Shown piece by piece: positions 15,348-24,372 of a stretch of 64,000 nucleotides of DNA. The notes under the pieces were generated by a model. The model made no database searches, was not told the origin of the DNA, and saw nothing but the letters and a program-made list of their open reading frames with translations. Position 1 is the stretch's first letter; every line of letters begins with the position of its first letter. The DNA comes from Acidimicrobiia bacterium (GTDB lineage: Bacteria; Actinomycetota; Acidimicrobiia; Acidimicrobiales; Bin134). The translations under genes were made by a program, and so were the position numbers. The stretch lies in contig JAJDUJ010000023.1 of the NCBI GenBank assembly GCA_022826705.1, forward strand, positions 1 through 64,000, written 5' to 3'.

Positions 15348-16094
15348 CTACCCCCGCATCGGGATGCCCGCGGTGGAGCCCCCGTCGATGATGTACTCGT
15401 GGCCAGTCTGATACGACGAGGCGTCCGACACCAGATAGCAGGCCAGATCGGCCACCTCAGAGGCCACCCCGGCCCGACGCAGTGGCACATGGCCAAACAG
15501 CTCAGGGCACCCGTGGCGGTCGGCCGCCAGCATGGCGGTCTCGATCGGCCCGGGGTGGATCGAATTCACCCTGATTCCCCGAGGACCCAACTCAATGGCC
15601 GCCACCTTGGTCAGCCCCCGCACCGCCCACTTGGTGCCCCCATAGGCCGAGTGGTGGGCGATTCCCTCTATGCCGGCGATAGACGAAATGTTGACGATCC
15701 CCCCACCGCCGGCCTCGGCCATGGAATCGGCCACACTCTGGATGCCCAGATAGGTACCCAAGTAGTTCACCTCCCAGATGCGACGCAGGCTCTCGGGGGT
15801 CTCATCGGCAATTGGGGCGGTCCAGTGGATGGCGGCGTTGTTCACCAGCGCCCGCAGCGGCCCCTGCTCCACCGCGGCGGCCACCACCCGGGCCCAATCC
15901 TCGGGCGAGGACACGTCGTGGTGGAGATACACGGCCTGGTCGCCCAACTCGGCGGCCACCGCCTCCCCCGCCTCGTCGAGCACGTCGCCCATCACCACGA
16001 ACGCGCCCTCGTCCACGAACTTCCTGGCTTCGGCCTCGCCCTGCCCCCGAGCCGCCCCGGTCACAATCGCTACTCGTCCATCAAGACATCCCAT
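15348..16094 (-). CDS. SDR family oxidoreductase
   Basis: A 248-residue classical SDR: TGAARGQG replaces the more usual TGxxxGIG at the cofactor loop, GDVLDE gives an acidic residue selecting NAD, NNAAIHW stands for NNAG, NISSIAG supplies the Ser, and YGGTK the Tyr/Lys pair. The C-terminus GGSTAGIPMRG is typical of 3-alpha/20-beta-hydroxysteroid dehydrogenase-like members. It leads a two-gene unit with the VOC protein. Confidence 0.75.
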   Translation of the reverse strand: MGCLDGRVAIVTGAARGQGEAEARKFVDEGAFVVMGDVLDEAGEAVAAELGDQAVYLHHDVSSPEDWARVVAAAVEQGPLRALVNNAAIHWTAPIADETPESLRRIWEVNYLGTYLGIQSVADSMAEAGGGGIVNISSIAGIEGIAHHSAYGGTKWAVRGLTKVAAIELGPRGIRVNSIHPGPIETAMLAADRHGCPELFGHVPLRRAGVASEVADLACYLVSDASSYQTGHEYIIDGGSTAGIPMRG

Positions 16095-16157
16095 GGCGAA
16101 GTTCTAGCCCACCGTGTATCGCTGGCCATACCCGCCGGGAGTCCCGGACACTCCCCA

Positions 16158-16163
16158 TAGAAT
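16158..16163 (+). promoter_or_regulatory. Putative leaderless -10 box (TAGAAT)
   Basis: TAGAAT, 6 nt before the GTG at 16170. This is one of the closest matches to the TATAAT consensus in the window. Confidence 0.45.
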
Positions 16164-16169
16164 GAGCCC

Positions 16170-16544
16170 GTGGGGGCATGGACTCTGGCGATAGCCATTG
16201 CGCTCGTTCATGGGCTGCTAGCCGTGTTCCTCATCGTGGGCGCTCCGCTGGCCGCCCGCCGGCATCGGTTGATGAAGTGGTACATGCTCGCTCTAGTGCC
16301 GACCGGTGTGGTGAACCTCACCGGGCAGCCATGCCCGCTCACCGTGTGGGAGAAACACTTCTGGCGCCTCGCCGGTGAGACCCCTTACCGAGGGAGCTTT
16401 ATCTCCCAGTACTTCATCGAGCCGTTCTACGCCCCCGGCCTGAGGTCCGGCGACGAGACCATCCTGCTGGTCGCCGTGGTGGTCTGGTGCCTGTTTTGGC
16501 TGGGGTATTCCGCCCTCTTGCGCCTGCGGCTGCGGAGCAGCTGA
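16170..16544 (+). CDS. DUF2784 family small membrane protein
   Basis: A 124-residue membrane protein that I assign to DUF2784 from its TGQPCPLTVWEKHF motif after the second transmembrane segment. It has three hydrophobic helices (about 5-25, 35-50 and 95-116). The family is widespread in proteobacteria and actinobacteria and its function is unknown. A GTG start follows TAGAAT closely. It stands alone between the divergent SDR unit and the downstream cyclase gene. Confidence 0.7.
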   Translation: MGAWTLAIAIALVHGLLAVFLIVGAPLAARRHRLMKWYMLALVPTGVVNLTGQPCPLTVWEKHFWRLAGETPYRGSFISQYFIEPFYAPGLRSGDETILLVAVVVWCLFWLGYSALLRLRLRSS

Positions 16545-16606
16545 TCCCGGCAAGCCGATACTGAAGTCAGACGTCCAGGAGTGAGTTTCCGCCCGCAGGC
16601 GACTAC

Positions 16607-16612
16607 TAGGGT
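16607..16612 (+). promoter_or_regulatory. Putative leaderless -10 box (TAGGGT)
   Basis: TAGGGT, 6 nt before the ATG at 16619. Confidence 0.4.
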
Positions 16613-16618
16613 GCGGCC

Positions 16619-17578
16619 ATGCCATACCCTCAATCACTCCTGGACATCGCCGCTCGCATCAACAACTGGGGGCGCTGGGGCGAGGACGACCAGATCGGCA
16701 CGCTCAACTTCCTTACCGACGAGGTGGTGAAGGAAGCGGCGCAGTGCATCCGCACCGGCAAGCGCATCTCGCTGGCCTATCCCCTGCACAAAGACGGCCT
16801 TCAAACTGGCGTCATCCCCGGACGGGTGAACCCGCTGAAAACGATGGTGTCGCTCAATGCCTCCATGCTGGGCGACCCGGACATGTTCCACACCAGCGAC
16901 GATGTGGTCACCATGGGCCTGCAATGCGCCACCCACTGGGACGGGCTGTGCCATGCCATGTACCGGGGCAAGCTATACAACGGCCACGACGCCTCCACCA
17001 TCACCGAGTGGGGGGCGTCGGTGTGCGGCATCGAGCAGGTGAAGAGCCTCACTGGGCGGGGCGTGCTGCTGGACATAGCCAAGCTCCATGGGGTGGACGT
17101 GCTGGAACCGGGTCATGCCATCGGCTACGACGACCTGGCCAATGCGGCTGAGGCTCAAGGGGTGGAGATCCGCACCGGCGACATCATCCTGGTCCGTACC
17201 GGCCTGTTCGCCTACGCCAAGGCCGGCGATCTGGACAACTACTACGGAGAGCCCATACCCGAGATGGGGATCGTGCGCTCCGCCGGCATCGGCGTGACCG
17301 CCTGCGAGTGGTTCTACGACAACAACATCGCCGCGGTGGCCACCGACAACATCGTGTTCGAAGTGCTGCCCTACGACCCCGCCTTCGAGGGGGCGATCAT
17401 CGCCATTCACTGCCTCAACCTGGTGGACATGGGACTCACCCAGGGCCAGAACTGGGATTTGGAGGAGCTGGCCGCCGACTGCGCCGCCGACGGCCAGTAC
17501 GACTTCTTCCTGGAAGCCTCCCCCCAGCCCTTCGTCGGCGGCCTGGGGTCACCGGTAAACCCAGTAGCCATCAAGTAG
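16619..17578 (+). CDS. Cyclase family protein (kynurenine formamidase-like metal hydrolase)
   Basis: A 319-residue cyclase-family protein. The metal-binding core reads ATHWDGLCH (near residues 103-111), matching the HxxTHxDxxxH-type signature with the first His replaced by the CAT context. GRGVLLDI and GDIILVRTG strands follow, with a second His/Glu-rich region near the end. Members hydrolyse cyclic or amide substrates such as N-formylkynurenine or isatin; longer bacterial versions of about 310-330 residues like this are mostly uncharacterised. A monocistronic unit, convergent with the exporter gene. Confidence 0.75.
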   Translation: MPYPQSLLDIAARINNWGRWGEDDQIGTLNFLTDEVVKEAAQCIRTGKRISLAYPLHKDGLQTGVIPGRVNPLKTMVSLNASMLGDPDMFHTSDDVVTMGLQCATHWDGLCHAMYRGKLYNGHDASTITEWGASVCGIEQVKSLTGRGVLLDIAKLHGVDVLEPGHAIGYDDLANAAEAQGVEIRTGDIILVRTGLFAYAKAGDLDNYYGEPIPEMGIVRSAGIGVTACEWFYDNNIAAVATDNIVFEVLPYDPAFEGAIIAIHCLNLVDMGLTQGQNWDLEELAADCAADGQYDFFLEASPQPFVGGLGSPVNPVAIK

Positions 17579-17585
17579 CCCGCAA

Positions 17586-19178
17586 TCAGCCCGCCGTCGG
17601 GGCCTCCCTAAGGGCGGCGGCCTCGGCGCGCTCCTCCTCAGATCGGATCTCCTGTCGCAGCGGGATCTGTCGTACCAACAGCGCGGCCAAGATTCCTATG
17701 GCGATGATCGGTGCTCCGAAGATGAAACAGCGACCCACCCCCACCGTGAAGGAGTCCAGTACTGCATCCACAATCGACGGGTCCTGGATGGCCCGGATCT
17801 GCTGGGGGCTGCCCAGCAGCTTGTCGGGATCGGGAAGGGCGGCCAACTGCTCAGGGGTGACTTTGGACTCCAGGGAAGATTGCAGTCCGTTGGCATAAAT
17901 GGCGCCCATGACGGCCGCACCGATGGTGCCCCCTAGCGACCGCACGAAGTTGGTGGCCGCCGACACCATGCCGATGTCGCGGTGAGCGCTGGCATTCTGC
18001 ACGACTAGAACCAGCACCGGCATGGTCATCCCCAAACCCAATCCGATGACGAACACCATGAGGCCCACCTGAACCTGGGTGGTGTCCCGGCCCAAGAACA
18101 AGGCCAGAAGCGACATGCCCGCGGTCATGAGCACGGTGCCGAGCACGATGAACACCTTGTAGTTCCCAAATCGGGTGAGCATCTTGCCCGACAACACCGA
18201 CGTGAAGATGATGCCGATGAACATGGGCATCATGTTCAGGCCCGAACCGGTGGCGCTCACCCCCGACACCACCTGCAAGAACACGGGGATGAACAGCGTG
18301 GCCCCGAACATCACCAGCCCGATGAGCAGCATGACCACCATCGACCAGCGCACGACGTCGTTGGAGTACAGCCGGGGAGGGAGGATCGGATCGTCGGCCT
18401 TGGTCTCCCACCAGAAGAACGCCGGCAGCAGCACGGCGGACACCGCCAAGATCAGGGCCATCCCCGGCGACGACCAGGCCAGCTGGTCTCCCCCGATGCT
18501 GAGGGCGATCAGCAACGGGGTGAATCCGGAGATGAGCAACCCCGCCCCCAACCAGTCGATGGGGCGGGACACGACGTCGAGGCGCACGTTGAACAGCACC
18601 GCAATGGCCGCCATTGAAATCAAGCCCACAGGAATGTTCACGTAGAACACCCACCGCCAGCTCAGGTGGTCGACAAAGAAGCCGCCTATAAGGGGTCCAG
18701 CCACGCTGGCCGTGCCGAACGTGGCCGCGATGTAGCCCTGGTAGCGGCCCCGCTCGTTAGGGGCGACGATATCTCCCACGATGGCCATGGGCAGCGCCAG
18801 AAGGCCGCCGCCGGCCAACCCCTGCAAGGCCCGGAACAGCACCAGCTGCAACATGGTCTGCGACAGGCCGGCCAGGGCCGAGGTAATGATGAAGAAGCCG
18901 ATGGTGAGCTGGAAAACCAGCTTGCGGCCGTAGATGTCGCTGAGCTTGCCGATGATTGGCGTGGCGATGGTGCCGGTCAGCAGATAGGAGATGATGATCC
19001 ACGCCACTTGGTCCTGGCCGCCCAGTTCGCCGGCGATAGTGGGCACCGCGGTGGCCAGCACCGAGTTGTCCAATGCCGCCAGGAACATACCCGTCATCAG
19101 GGCGATCATGATGATGTGGACTTGACGGGGGGCGAGCTCCTCTGGCTCCACCAACTCGGGATTGAACAGGCGGGCCAT
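17586..19178 (-). CDS. DHA2-family MFS multidrug exporter
   Basis: A 530-residue, 14-helix major facilitator of the EmrB/QacA (DHA2) type. [19 protein letters not shown] is the motif at helix 1, [10 protein letters not shown] is MFS motif A between helices 2 and 3, and [21 protein letters not shown] is in helix 4. It exports lipophilic compounds using the proton gradient. The charged tail ([14 protein letters not shown]) is cytosolic. I chose the ATG at 19178 over the upstream TTG. It may clear toxic intermediates of the surrounding catabolic genes; a second DHA2 exporter lies at 46245. Confidence 0.85.
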   Translation of the reverse strand: MARLFNPELVEPEELAPRQVHIIMIALMTGMFLAALDNSVLATAVPTIAGELGGQDQVAWIIISYLLTGTIATPIIGKLSDIYGRKLVFQLTIGFFIITSALAGLSQTMLQLVLFRALQGLAGGGLLALPMAIVGDIVAPNERGRYQGYIAATFGTASVAGPLIGGFFVDHLSWRWVFYVNIPVGLISMAAIAVLFNVRLDVVSRPIDWLGAGLLISGFTPLLIALSIGGDQLAWSSPGMALILAVSAVLLPAFFWWETKADDPILPPRLYSNDVVRWSMVVMLLIGLVMFGATLFIPVFLQVVSGVSATGSGLNMMPMFIGIIFTSVLSGKMLTRFGNYKVFIVLGTVLMTAGMSLLALFLGRDTTQVQVGLMVFVIGLGLGMTMPVLVLVVQNASAHRDIGMVSAATNFVRSLGGTIGAAVMGAIYANGLQSSLESKVTPEQLAALPDPDKLLGSPQQIRAIQDPSIVDAVLDSFTVGVGRCFIFGAPIIAIGILAALLVRQIPLRQEIRSEEERAEAAALREAPTAG

Positions 19179-19214
19179 CAGCGCTACCAATCTTCGGCTA
19201 CAACCTGCCCACCC

Positions 19215-20780
19215 TCAGATAGACCGGGTCTTGCCCTCCCAGTAGGGGTCCCGCAGGCGGCGCTTGTACAGCTTGCCGTTGGGATCGCGGGGCATCTCAT
19301 CGGTGAAGTCGATGGAGCGGGGCCACTTCTGCTTGGCAATCTGGTCCCGGAGGAACTCCATGATGGCCCCCCGGGTGTCGTCGTCGGCGGCCACACCGGC
19401 AGCGGGCTCAATTACCGCCTTGATCTCCTCGCCGGTGTCCTCGTTGGGGATCCCGAACACCGCGGCGTCGCCCACCAGAGGGCTCTGGAGCAGGGCGCCC
19501 TCGATCTCGGCCGGATAGATGTTCATCCCGCCCACGATGATCATGTCGTTTGAGCGGTCGTTGAGAAACAGGTAGCCGTCGTCGTTGAAATAGCCCACGT
19601 CGCCCACGGTGAAGAACTCCTCCCCCAAGCGGGCCTTGTCGGTCTTCTCCTTGTCCTTGTAGTACTCAAAGGTCTGTCCTTGGGGCATCTTCATGTAGAT
19701 GGTTCCGCTGGCGCCGGGAGGCAGGCTGTTGCCTTCGTCGTCCACCACGATGACCTCCGATCCCGGCCACGGGCGACCCACCGTGCCGGGGTACTGGCGC
19801 CACTCGTCGGGGGGGATGTAGGTGCCGCCGCCCTCGGTGGCTGCGTAGTACTCCCAGATGCAGTCGCCCCACCAGTCGAGCATCTTCTGCTTGGTCTCTA
19901 CTGGGCAGGGGGCGGCGGCATGGATCATGCGCCGCAGTGACGACACGTCATAGCGCTCCTTCACCTCGTCGGGGAGCTGGAGCAGGCGGTGGAACATGGT
20001 GGGCACCATGTGGCTCTGGGTGACCTTGTAGCGGTCGATGCGCTCCAGCGCCCCCTCGGCGGTCCAGCGGCCCATGAGCACCGCGGGATGCCCCATGTGC
20101 AGCGACGTGGTGGTCCAGATATTCACCGCGGTGTGGTACAGCGGGGCCTGCGTGATGTGGACATTGTCTTGGTGGGGCATGATGCCCAGCAGCATGAACA
20201 GCCCACCGGAGCCGGCGGCAGACTCGTCGGGGTGGACGCCGGGCAGGGCACGCCGCACGCCCTTGGGCCGACCGGTGGTACCCGAGGTGTAGAACATGAA
20301 CGACCCGGTGGTGAGGTCGTCGGGCCTGCTAGCAGGCTGGGAGTCGACCAGCTCAGACAGCGGTCGGAAGCCGTTGATGCTCCCCACCGAGAAGCGGTTG
20401 GCGGCGGGCACATCGCTATCCTCCAGCACCCTGGTGGCCTGAGCGGCGAAGTCCTCGTGGACGATGAACGCCTTGGTCTCGCTGTCGTTGACGATGTAGG
20501 CGATCTCCGGGCCGGCCAAGTGCCAGTTCACCGTGGTGAGGTAGAAGCCCCCCTGGTAGGCGGCCAGGGAGACGGCAGTCTGCTCGATCCCATTGGGCAG
20601 CACGGTGGTCACCTGATCGCCCACTTCAAGCCCAGCAGCCCGCAGGCCGTGCACGATGCGGTTGGTCAGCTCGGCCAGCTCCCGGTAGGTGATCTCGTTG
20701 TAGTCGGGGTCTACCACCGCCAGGCGCTCAGGGTCAGCCTCGGCGATCTTCCAGAATCCCAGCACGTCGGTCTCAGCCAT
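19215..20780 (-). CDS. Acyl-CoA synthetase (FadD-like)
   Basis: A 521-residue ANL enzyme with all core motifs: FYTSGTTGRPKGVRR phosphate loop, YYAATEGGGTY, VGDVGYFNDDGYLFLNDR and the intact C-terminal catalytic Lys in PRDPNGKLYKRR. It activates a carboxylic acid as acyl-AMP and then acyl-CoA. Acyl-CoA synthetases of this type in actinobacteria act on medium-chain, aromatic or steroid side-chain acids. GGGAGG stands 4 nt before the ATG, so it is conventionally translated. The enoyl-CoA hydratase genes lie just upstream in the same direction. Confidence 0.85.
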   Translation of the reverse strand: MAETDVLGFWKIAEADPERLAVVDPDYNEITYRELAELTNRIVHGLRAAGLEVGDQVTTVLPNGIEQTAVSLAAYQGGFYLTTVNWHLAGPEIAYIVNDSETKAFIVHEDFAAQATRVLEDSDVPAANRFSVGSINGFRPLSELVDSQPASRPDDLTTGSFMFYTSGTTGRPKGVRRALPGVHPDESAAGSGGLFMLLGIMPHQDNVHITQAPLYHTAVNIWTTTSLHMGHPAVLMGRWTAEGALERIDRYKVTQSHMVPTMFHRLLQLPDEVKERYDVSSLRRMIHAAAPCPVETKQKMLDWWGDCIWEYYAATEGGGTYIPPDEWRQYPGTVGRPWPGSEVIVVDDEGNSLPPGASGTIYMKMPQGQTFEYYKDKEKTDKARLGEEFFTVGDVGYFNDDGYLFLNDRSNDMIIVGGMNIYPAEIEGALLQSPLVGDAAVFGIPNEDTGEEIKAVIEPAAGVAADDDTRGAIMEFLRDQIAKQKWPRSIDFTDEMPRDPNGKLYKRRLRDPYWEGKTRSI

Positions 20781-20846
20781 TTGTCCTCCCGTCGGCGTGC
20801 GCTGGGTGGATGGTAGGCGCAGTCTGAGGAGAGGCCGAAACCGTGC

Positions 20847-21620
20847 TTACATGCCGGTGAAGTCCGGGGGGCGCTTCTCCATGAAGGCGGAGATAGCCTC
20901 CACGTTGGCCGGAGCCCCCATCAAACGGGAGAAGGCGGCGTTCTCCCGCTCGCGTGCCGAGGCCACACCGTCATGCCAGCCGTGGGTGATCAGCACCTTC
21001 GACTCCATCAGCGATGCCACCGGCAGCGCGGCCAGCTTCTGGGCGTGGGCCAGCGTGGTGTCCAGCAGCTCATCGGGAGGGCACACCTTCCATACGAGGC
21101 CCATTTCCTGGGCCTCCTCGGCGCTGATCCACTCGGCGCTGAGCAGGGTCCACATGGCCTGCTGGCGACCCAGAAGCAGCGGGAAGGTGTAGCTGCTGGC
21201 TGCTTCGGGGGCCACGCCCAGGCTGGAGAACGGACACCGCAACCGGGCCTCCGACGACATGAAGGCCAGATCGGCGAACCCCAGCATGGTGGCCCCTACT
21301 CCGATGGCCAGACCGTTCACCGCGACGATGAACGGCTTGGCGAACGAGTCCATCTGGTCGATCATCCCGGCGAAGCCGTGGACGCCGGGCTCCACGCCGC
21401 CCCCGCCGGGGTTGCGAGCGCCCATCTCCACCAGGTCGGTGCCGGCGCAGAACGCCCGTCCGTTCCCGGTCAACACCACGACGGCCACATCGGGATCGGC
21501 GGCGGAATCGATAAGGGCTTGAGCAGTGGCGTCGTACAAGGCCTCGCTGAACGCATTCAGCGCGTCTGGCCGGTTCAAAGTCAACAGCCGAACCCGGCCT
21601 TGGTCTTCGATGTCAAGCAT
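20847..21620 (-). CDS. Enoyl-CoA hydratase/isomerase family protein
   Basis: A 257-residue crotonase-fold protein. GRAFCAGTDLVEMG forms the first half of the oxyanion hole, NGLAIGVGATML the second, and SSLGVAPEAASSYTFP the helix bearing a catalytic acid. A single-Glu arrangement is more like delta3,delta2-enoyl-CoA isomerases than the two-Glu hydratases. AGGAGG precedes the ATG at 21620 at 9 nt, which fixes the start. It lies 11 nt downstream of the other crotonase gene and upstream of the acyl-CoA synthetase: a beta-oxidation operon. Confidence 0.8.
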   Translation of the reverse strand: MLDIEDQGRVRLLTLNRPDALNAFSEALYDATAQALIDSAADPDVAVVVLTGNGRAFCAGTDLVEMGARNPGGGGVEPGVHGFAGMIDQMDSFAKPFIVAVNGLAIGVGATMLGFADLAFMSSEARLRCPFSSLGVAPEAASSYTFPLLLGRQQAMWTLLSAEWISAEEAQEMGLVWKVCPPDELLDTTLAHAQKLAALPVASLMESKVLITHGWHDGVASARERENAAFSRLMGAPANVEAISAFMEKRPPDFTGM

Positions 21621-21631
21621 CGATCTTCCTC

Positions 21632-22450
21632 CTACAGCGGATTCCAACGGGGCTCACGGCCCTCTCGAAATGCCTGCGATGCCTCGGACATGTTCCCGGT
21701 GAATGTGCCCAGTACTTGAGTGCGATTCTCCAACTCCATCGCGTGACGCAGGCTGGGGGCGTCCAGGGTGGCGTTGGCTCCCAGTTTGGTCATCCACACC
21801 CCGTACTCATTGTTGGCGGCGATCTGCCGGGCCACGTCAAGGGCAGCCTCCACCACCTGGCCGTCGGGCACCACCTGAGACACCAGTCCGATGCGATCGG
21901 CTTCGGCGGCATCGAAGATCCGGCCGGTGAGCATCAGCTCCCGGGCTCGGCCGGCCCCAACGATCCTGGGCAGCAGGTAGCTGTTGCCCACGTCCAGCGA
22001 CGACAGGCCCACCTTGATGAACACCGAGCCGAACCGGGCCGACTCCGCGGCCACCCGAACGTCGCAGTGCAAGGCAATGGCGAACCCTCCCCCGACGGCG
22101 GGGCCGTTCACCGCAGCGATCACCGGCACCCGCAGCTCGTAGATCTTGAGCATGAGGTTGGCCAGGTCGAGCTGCATGTCATAGATGGCCCCCACCCGGC
22201 TCCGCTCGGGCGGCTCGGCGAACTCCTGCTCGCCCCCGGCCTTGAGATCGGCACCCGAGCAGAATCCCCGCCCGGCGCCGGTGAGAACCACCGCCCTCTG
22301 AGTCCGGTCCCGCTCCACCTCCTCAAGGGCCCCATGCAGGTCGGCAATGAGTTCGGGGCTGATGGCGTTGAGCCGCTCAGGGCGTGACAAGGTGATCTGG
22401 GTGATGCCCGACTCGGGGGTATCGACCGTGACAGTGGACGCATCAAGCAC
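21632..22450 (-). CDS. Enoyl-CoA hydratase/isomerase family protein
   Basis: A 272-residue crotonase-fold protein with GRGFCSGADLKAGG, NGPAVGGGFAIALHCDVRVA and KVGLSSLDVGNSYLLPR. The position of the first hydratase Glu reads Ser-Leu-Asp, so Asp may serve, as in dienoyl-CoA isomerases or feruloyl-type members. The C-terminal half has the ANNEYGVWMTKLG trimerisation helix. GTG at 22450 is preferred to GTG at 22459 since TAGTGT stands 7 nt before it. It is the first gene of the ech-ech-ligase run. Confidence 0.8.
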   Translation of the reverse strand: MLDASTVTVDTPESGITQITLSRPERLNAISPELIADLHGALEEVERDRTQRAVVLTGAGRGFCSGADLKAGGEQEFAEPPERSRVGAIYDMQLDLANLMLKIYELRVPVIAAVNGPAVGGGFAIALHCDVRVAAESARFGSVFIKVGLSSLDVGNSYLLPRIVGAGRARELMLTGRIFDAAEADRIGLVSQVVPDGQVVEAALDVARQIAANNEYGVWMTKLGANATLDAPSLRHAMELENRTQVLGTFTGNMSEASQAFREGREPRWNPL

Positions 22451-22457
22451 GGCCCTC

Positions 22458-22463
22458 ACACTA
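22458..22463 (-). promoter_or_regulatory. Putative leaderless -10 box (TAGTGT)
   Basis: Minus-strand TAGTGT, 7 nt before the GTG at 22450, overlapping the alternative GTG at 22459. It would drive the ech-ech-ligase run. Confidence 0.4.
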
Positions 22464-22674
22464 GAACTCGATCGTCAAACAACCCGAGTTGCGCTCGACC
22501 GTGTTGAAACGACAGGGTCTCACGCCAATGCATACTGGCGGGTCACAGGCTTAGGAACGGCCGGGCGCCGATTAGCGGAGCAGGAATTATAAGCACTGCG
22601 CCCACTGGAATAGTGGATTTCCCTGTGAACCAGTTGTGGACAGCAAGCGTCAGTCCTATAGTGCCGGTTCAGGC

Positions 22675-22941
22675 ATGACCTTGGGCATTGCAGTAGGGGC
22701 CTATCTCGTCGTGCATTTGCTCGGCGCTTACTTGCTGCGCGCGTCCGGAGTTTCAACCGATCTGTTCGGCCGATTCCGCAACGTTCCCGACCTGCCCGAG
22801 CCGAAGCAGCTGTCCGAGTTCACCGCCTTCGTGGAGACCCACTCCTTCTGGGACACCGAGGATGATGAAGTTCTCGACAACGTCGACGAGTTCGAGCTCC
22901 AAGCGGTCTTCTGGAACGAGAGGCGGCGCCGGACCGCCTGA
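22675..22941 (+). CDS. Small single-pass membrane protein of unknown function
   Basis: An 88-residue protein with one N-terminal transmembrane helix (about residues 2-22), a short basic turn and an acidic soluble tail (VETHSFWDTEDDEVLDNVDEFELQAVFW). I do not recognise the family. ATG at 22675 is taken because TATAGT lies 12 nt upstream; a GTG at 22636 would add 13 residues but has no ribosome site. The 215 bp before it holds no other gene that I can see. Confidence 0.45.
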   Translation: MTLGIAVGAYLVVHLLGAYLLRASGVSTDLFGRFRNVPDLPEPKQLSEFTAFVETHSFWDTEDDEVLDNVDEFELQAVFWNERRRRTA

Positions 22942-22960
22942 TCCCGGCCAGCCGCGGCGA

Positions 22961-23740
22961 TTAGTTCGACTTGGCGTGGAGGCCGCCGTCTACCAGCACG
23001 ACGGCGCCGTTGATGAATGATGCGGCGGGCAGCACCAGCGAAAGAGTGACCTGGGCTACCTCTTCGGGATCGCCGTAGCGACGGGCCGGGACCCGGCGAC
23101 GGGCGTATTTCTTCTTGGCCTCTTCGGGGATGTCGCCGGTCATTGCGGTGCGGATCGGGCCGGGACAGATCGCGTTGGCGGTCACCCCCCACTGGCCCAG
23201 CTCCACGGCCAATGCCCGGGTGAGCCCGACCACGCCGTGCTTGCTCACGGTGTAGGGGGATGTATTGGGCGTGGCCATCACCCCCTCGGTGGAGGCCACG
23301 TTGACGATGCGGCCGTCGCCGTTGCGCTTCAGGTCGTCCAGGCAGGCCCGCACCAAGCGCATCTGTGCCGTGAGGTTCACCTCCATGGCAGCGGCCCACA
23401 CGTCCTCGTAGTCGGCGGCCTCCACCGGAGCGCCGGCGGCAATGCCCGCGTTGTTGATCAGGATGTCCACCGGGCCCAGTTCGTTCCGAACCTGCTCCAC
23501 CACTGGTTCCACCACTTCGGGATCAGCCAGGTCACAGGCCACCGCCAGGGCAGTTCCACCCGCGTCGACGATGGCCGCCACCGTCTCCTCCACCCCGGAG
23601 CGGTTGACGTCGAGCGCGACTACCTTGGCCCCCTCGTCGGCCAGAAGCCACGCGGTGGCCCGGCCCATGCCCGAGGCCGCACCGGTGACCACCGCCACCC
23701 GACCGGCCACCGACCGGTCTAACTTGCTGAGGCGAGTCAT
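22961..23740 (-). CDS. SDR family oxidoreductase
   Basis: A 259-residue classical SDR: TGAASGMG near residues 19-26, ALDVNRSG with the NAD-selecting Asp, NNAG, NVASTEG with the Ser, YTVSK catalytic pair and a FabG-like tail GAVVLVDGGLHAKSN. It is translationally coupled to the ogt gene (TGATG at 23738-23742), an odd partnership of a DNA repair enzyme with a metabolic dehydrogenase. The substrate is unknown. Confidence 0.75.
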   Translation of the reverse strand: MTRLSKLDRSVAGRVAVVTGAASGMGRATAWLLADEGAKVVALDVNRSGVEETVAAIVDAGGTALAVACDLADPEVVEPVVEQVRNELGPVDILINNAGIAAGAPVEAADYEDVWAAAMEVNLTAQMRLVRACLDDLKRNGDGRIVNVASTEGVMATPNTSPYTVSKHGVVGLTRALAVELGQWGVTANAICPGPIRTAMTGDIPEEAKKKYARRRVPARRYGDPEEVAQVTLSLVLPAASFINGAVVLVDGGLHAKSN

Positions 23741-24306
23741 CAGCCCCGGTGGGCGCTCTCGTGCTCCAACAGCCAGGCCTTCACATCGGGGCGTCCTCCG
23801 TACTCCCCCACCGACCCGTCGCTGCGAACAACTCGATGGCAGGGCACCACCAAGGGGATCGGGTTGCTCGACATCGCCGTCCCCACCGCTCGGGCCGCAC
23901 CAGGAGAGCCAGCCATAAAGGCCAACTCCCCGTAGGAAACCGTCGTGCCGTAATCGACGGTCATCAGCGTGTCGAGCACCCGGCGATAGAACCCGTGGCT
24001 CAGGTGCCAGTCCAAAGCCAGCTCGAACTGGTGTCGGCGACCCTCGAAGTACTCGCCAAGCTGGGCGAAGGGCTCGTCCAGCCAGGCAGGGTTGCCCTCG
24101 CCCATCGAACCGGGCAGTTCGGCCAGCTCGGCCATCATGTCTGCCCTTTCCTCCATGTAGCCGAATCCGACCCTCACCAGCCCTTTCGAAGTAGCGGCAA
24201 CATTCAGAGGTCCGATTGGAGTGTCCAGCGACCCCAAGGCCACACCGAGGTCATCGACCTCTGGTGATACAGAATCGGAGCGAGTCAGCAGCGCAGTTGG
24301 AGACAT
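23740..24306 (-). CDS. ogt: Methylated-DNA--protein-cysteine methyltransferase
   Basis: A 188-residue Ogt/MGMT suicide repair protein. The active site PCHRVV carries the Cys that takes the alkyl group from O6-alkylguanine. GTTVSYGELAFMAGSPGAARAVGTAMSSNP holds the recognition helix and arginine finger. Length fits the family. ATG at 24306 is preferred because TACGGT is 7 nt upstream. It heads a two-gene unit with the SDR and is divergent from the aminoglycoside-phosphotransferase-like gene. Confidence 0.9.
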   Translation of the reverse strand: MSPTALLTRSDSVSPEVDDLGVALGSLDTPIGPLNVAATSKGLVRVGFGYMEERADMMAELAELPGSMGEGNPAWLDEPFAQLGEYFEGRRHQFELALDWHLSHGFYRRVLDTLMTVDYGTTVSYGELAFMAGSPGAARAVGTAMSSNPIPLVVPCHRVVRSDGSVGEYGGRPDVKAWLLEHESAHRG

Positions 24307-24313
24307 GGCACTG

Positions 24314-24319
24314 ACCGTA
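24314..24319 (-). promoter_or_regulatory. Putative leaderless -10 box (TACGGT)
   Basis: Minus-strand TACGGT, 7 nt before the ATG at 24306. Confidence 0.4.
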
Positions 24320-24372
24320 GCGGAAGACCAGACTGACGCGGTGGAGTCATCGGACAGCGAGAACCGGAAGTC

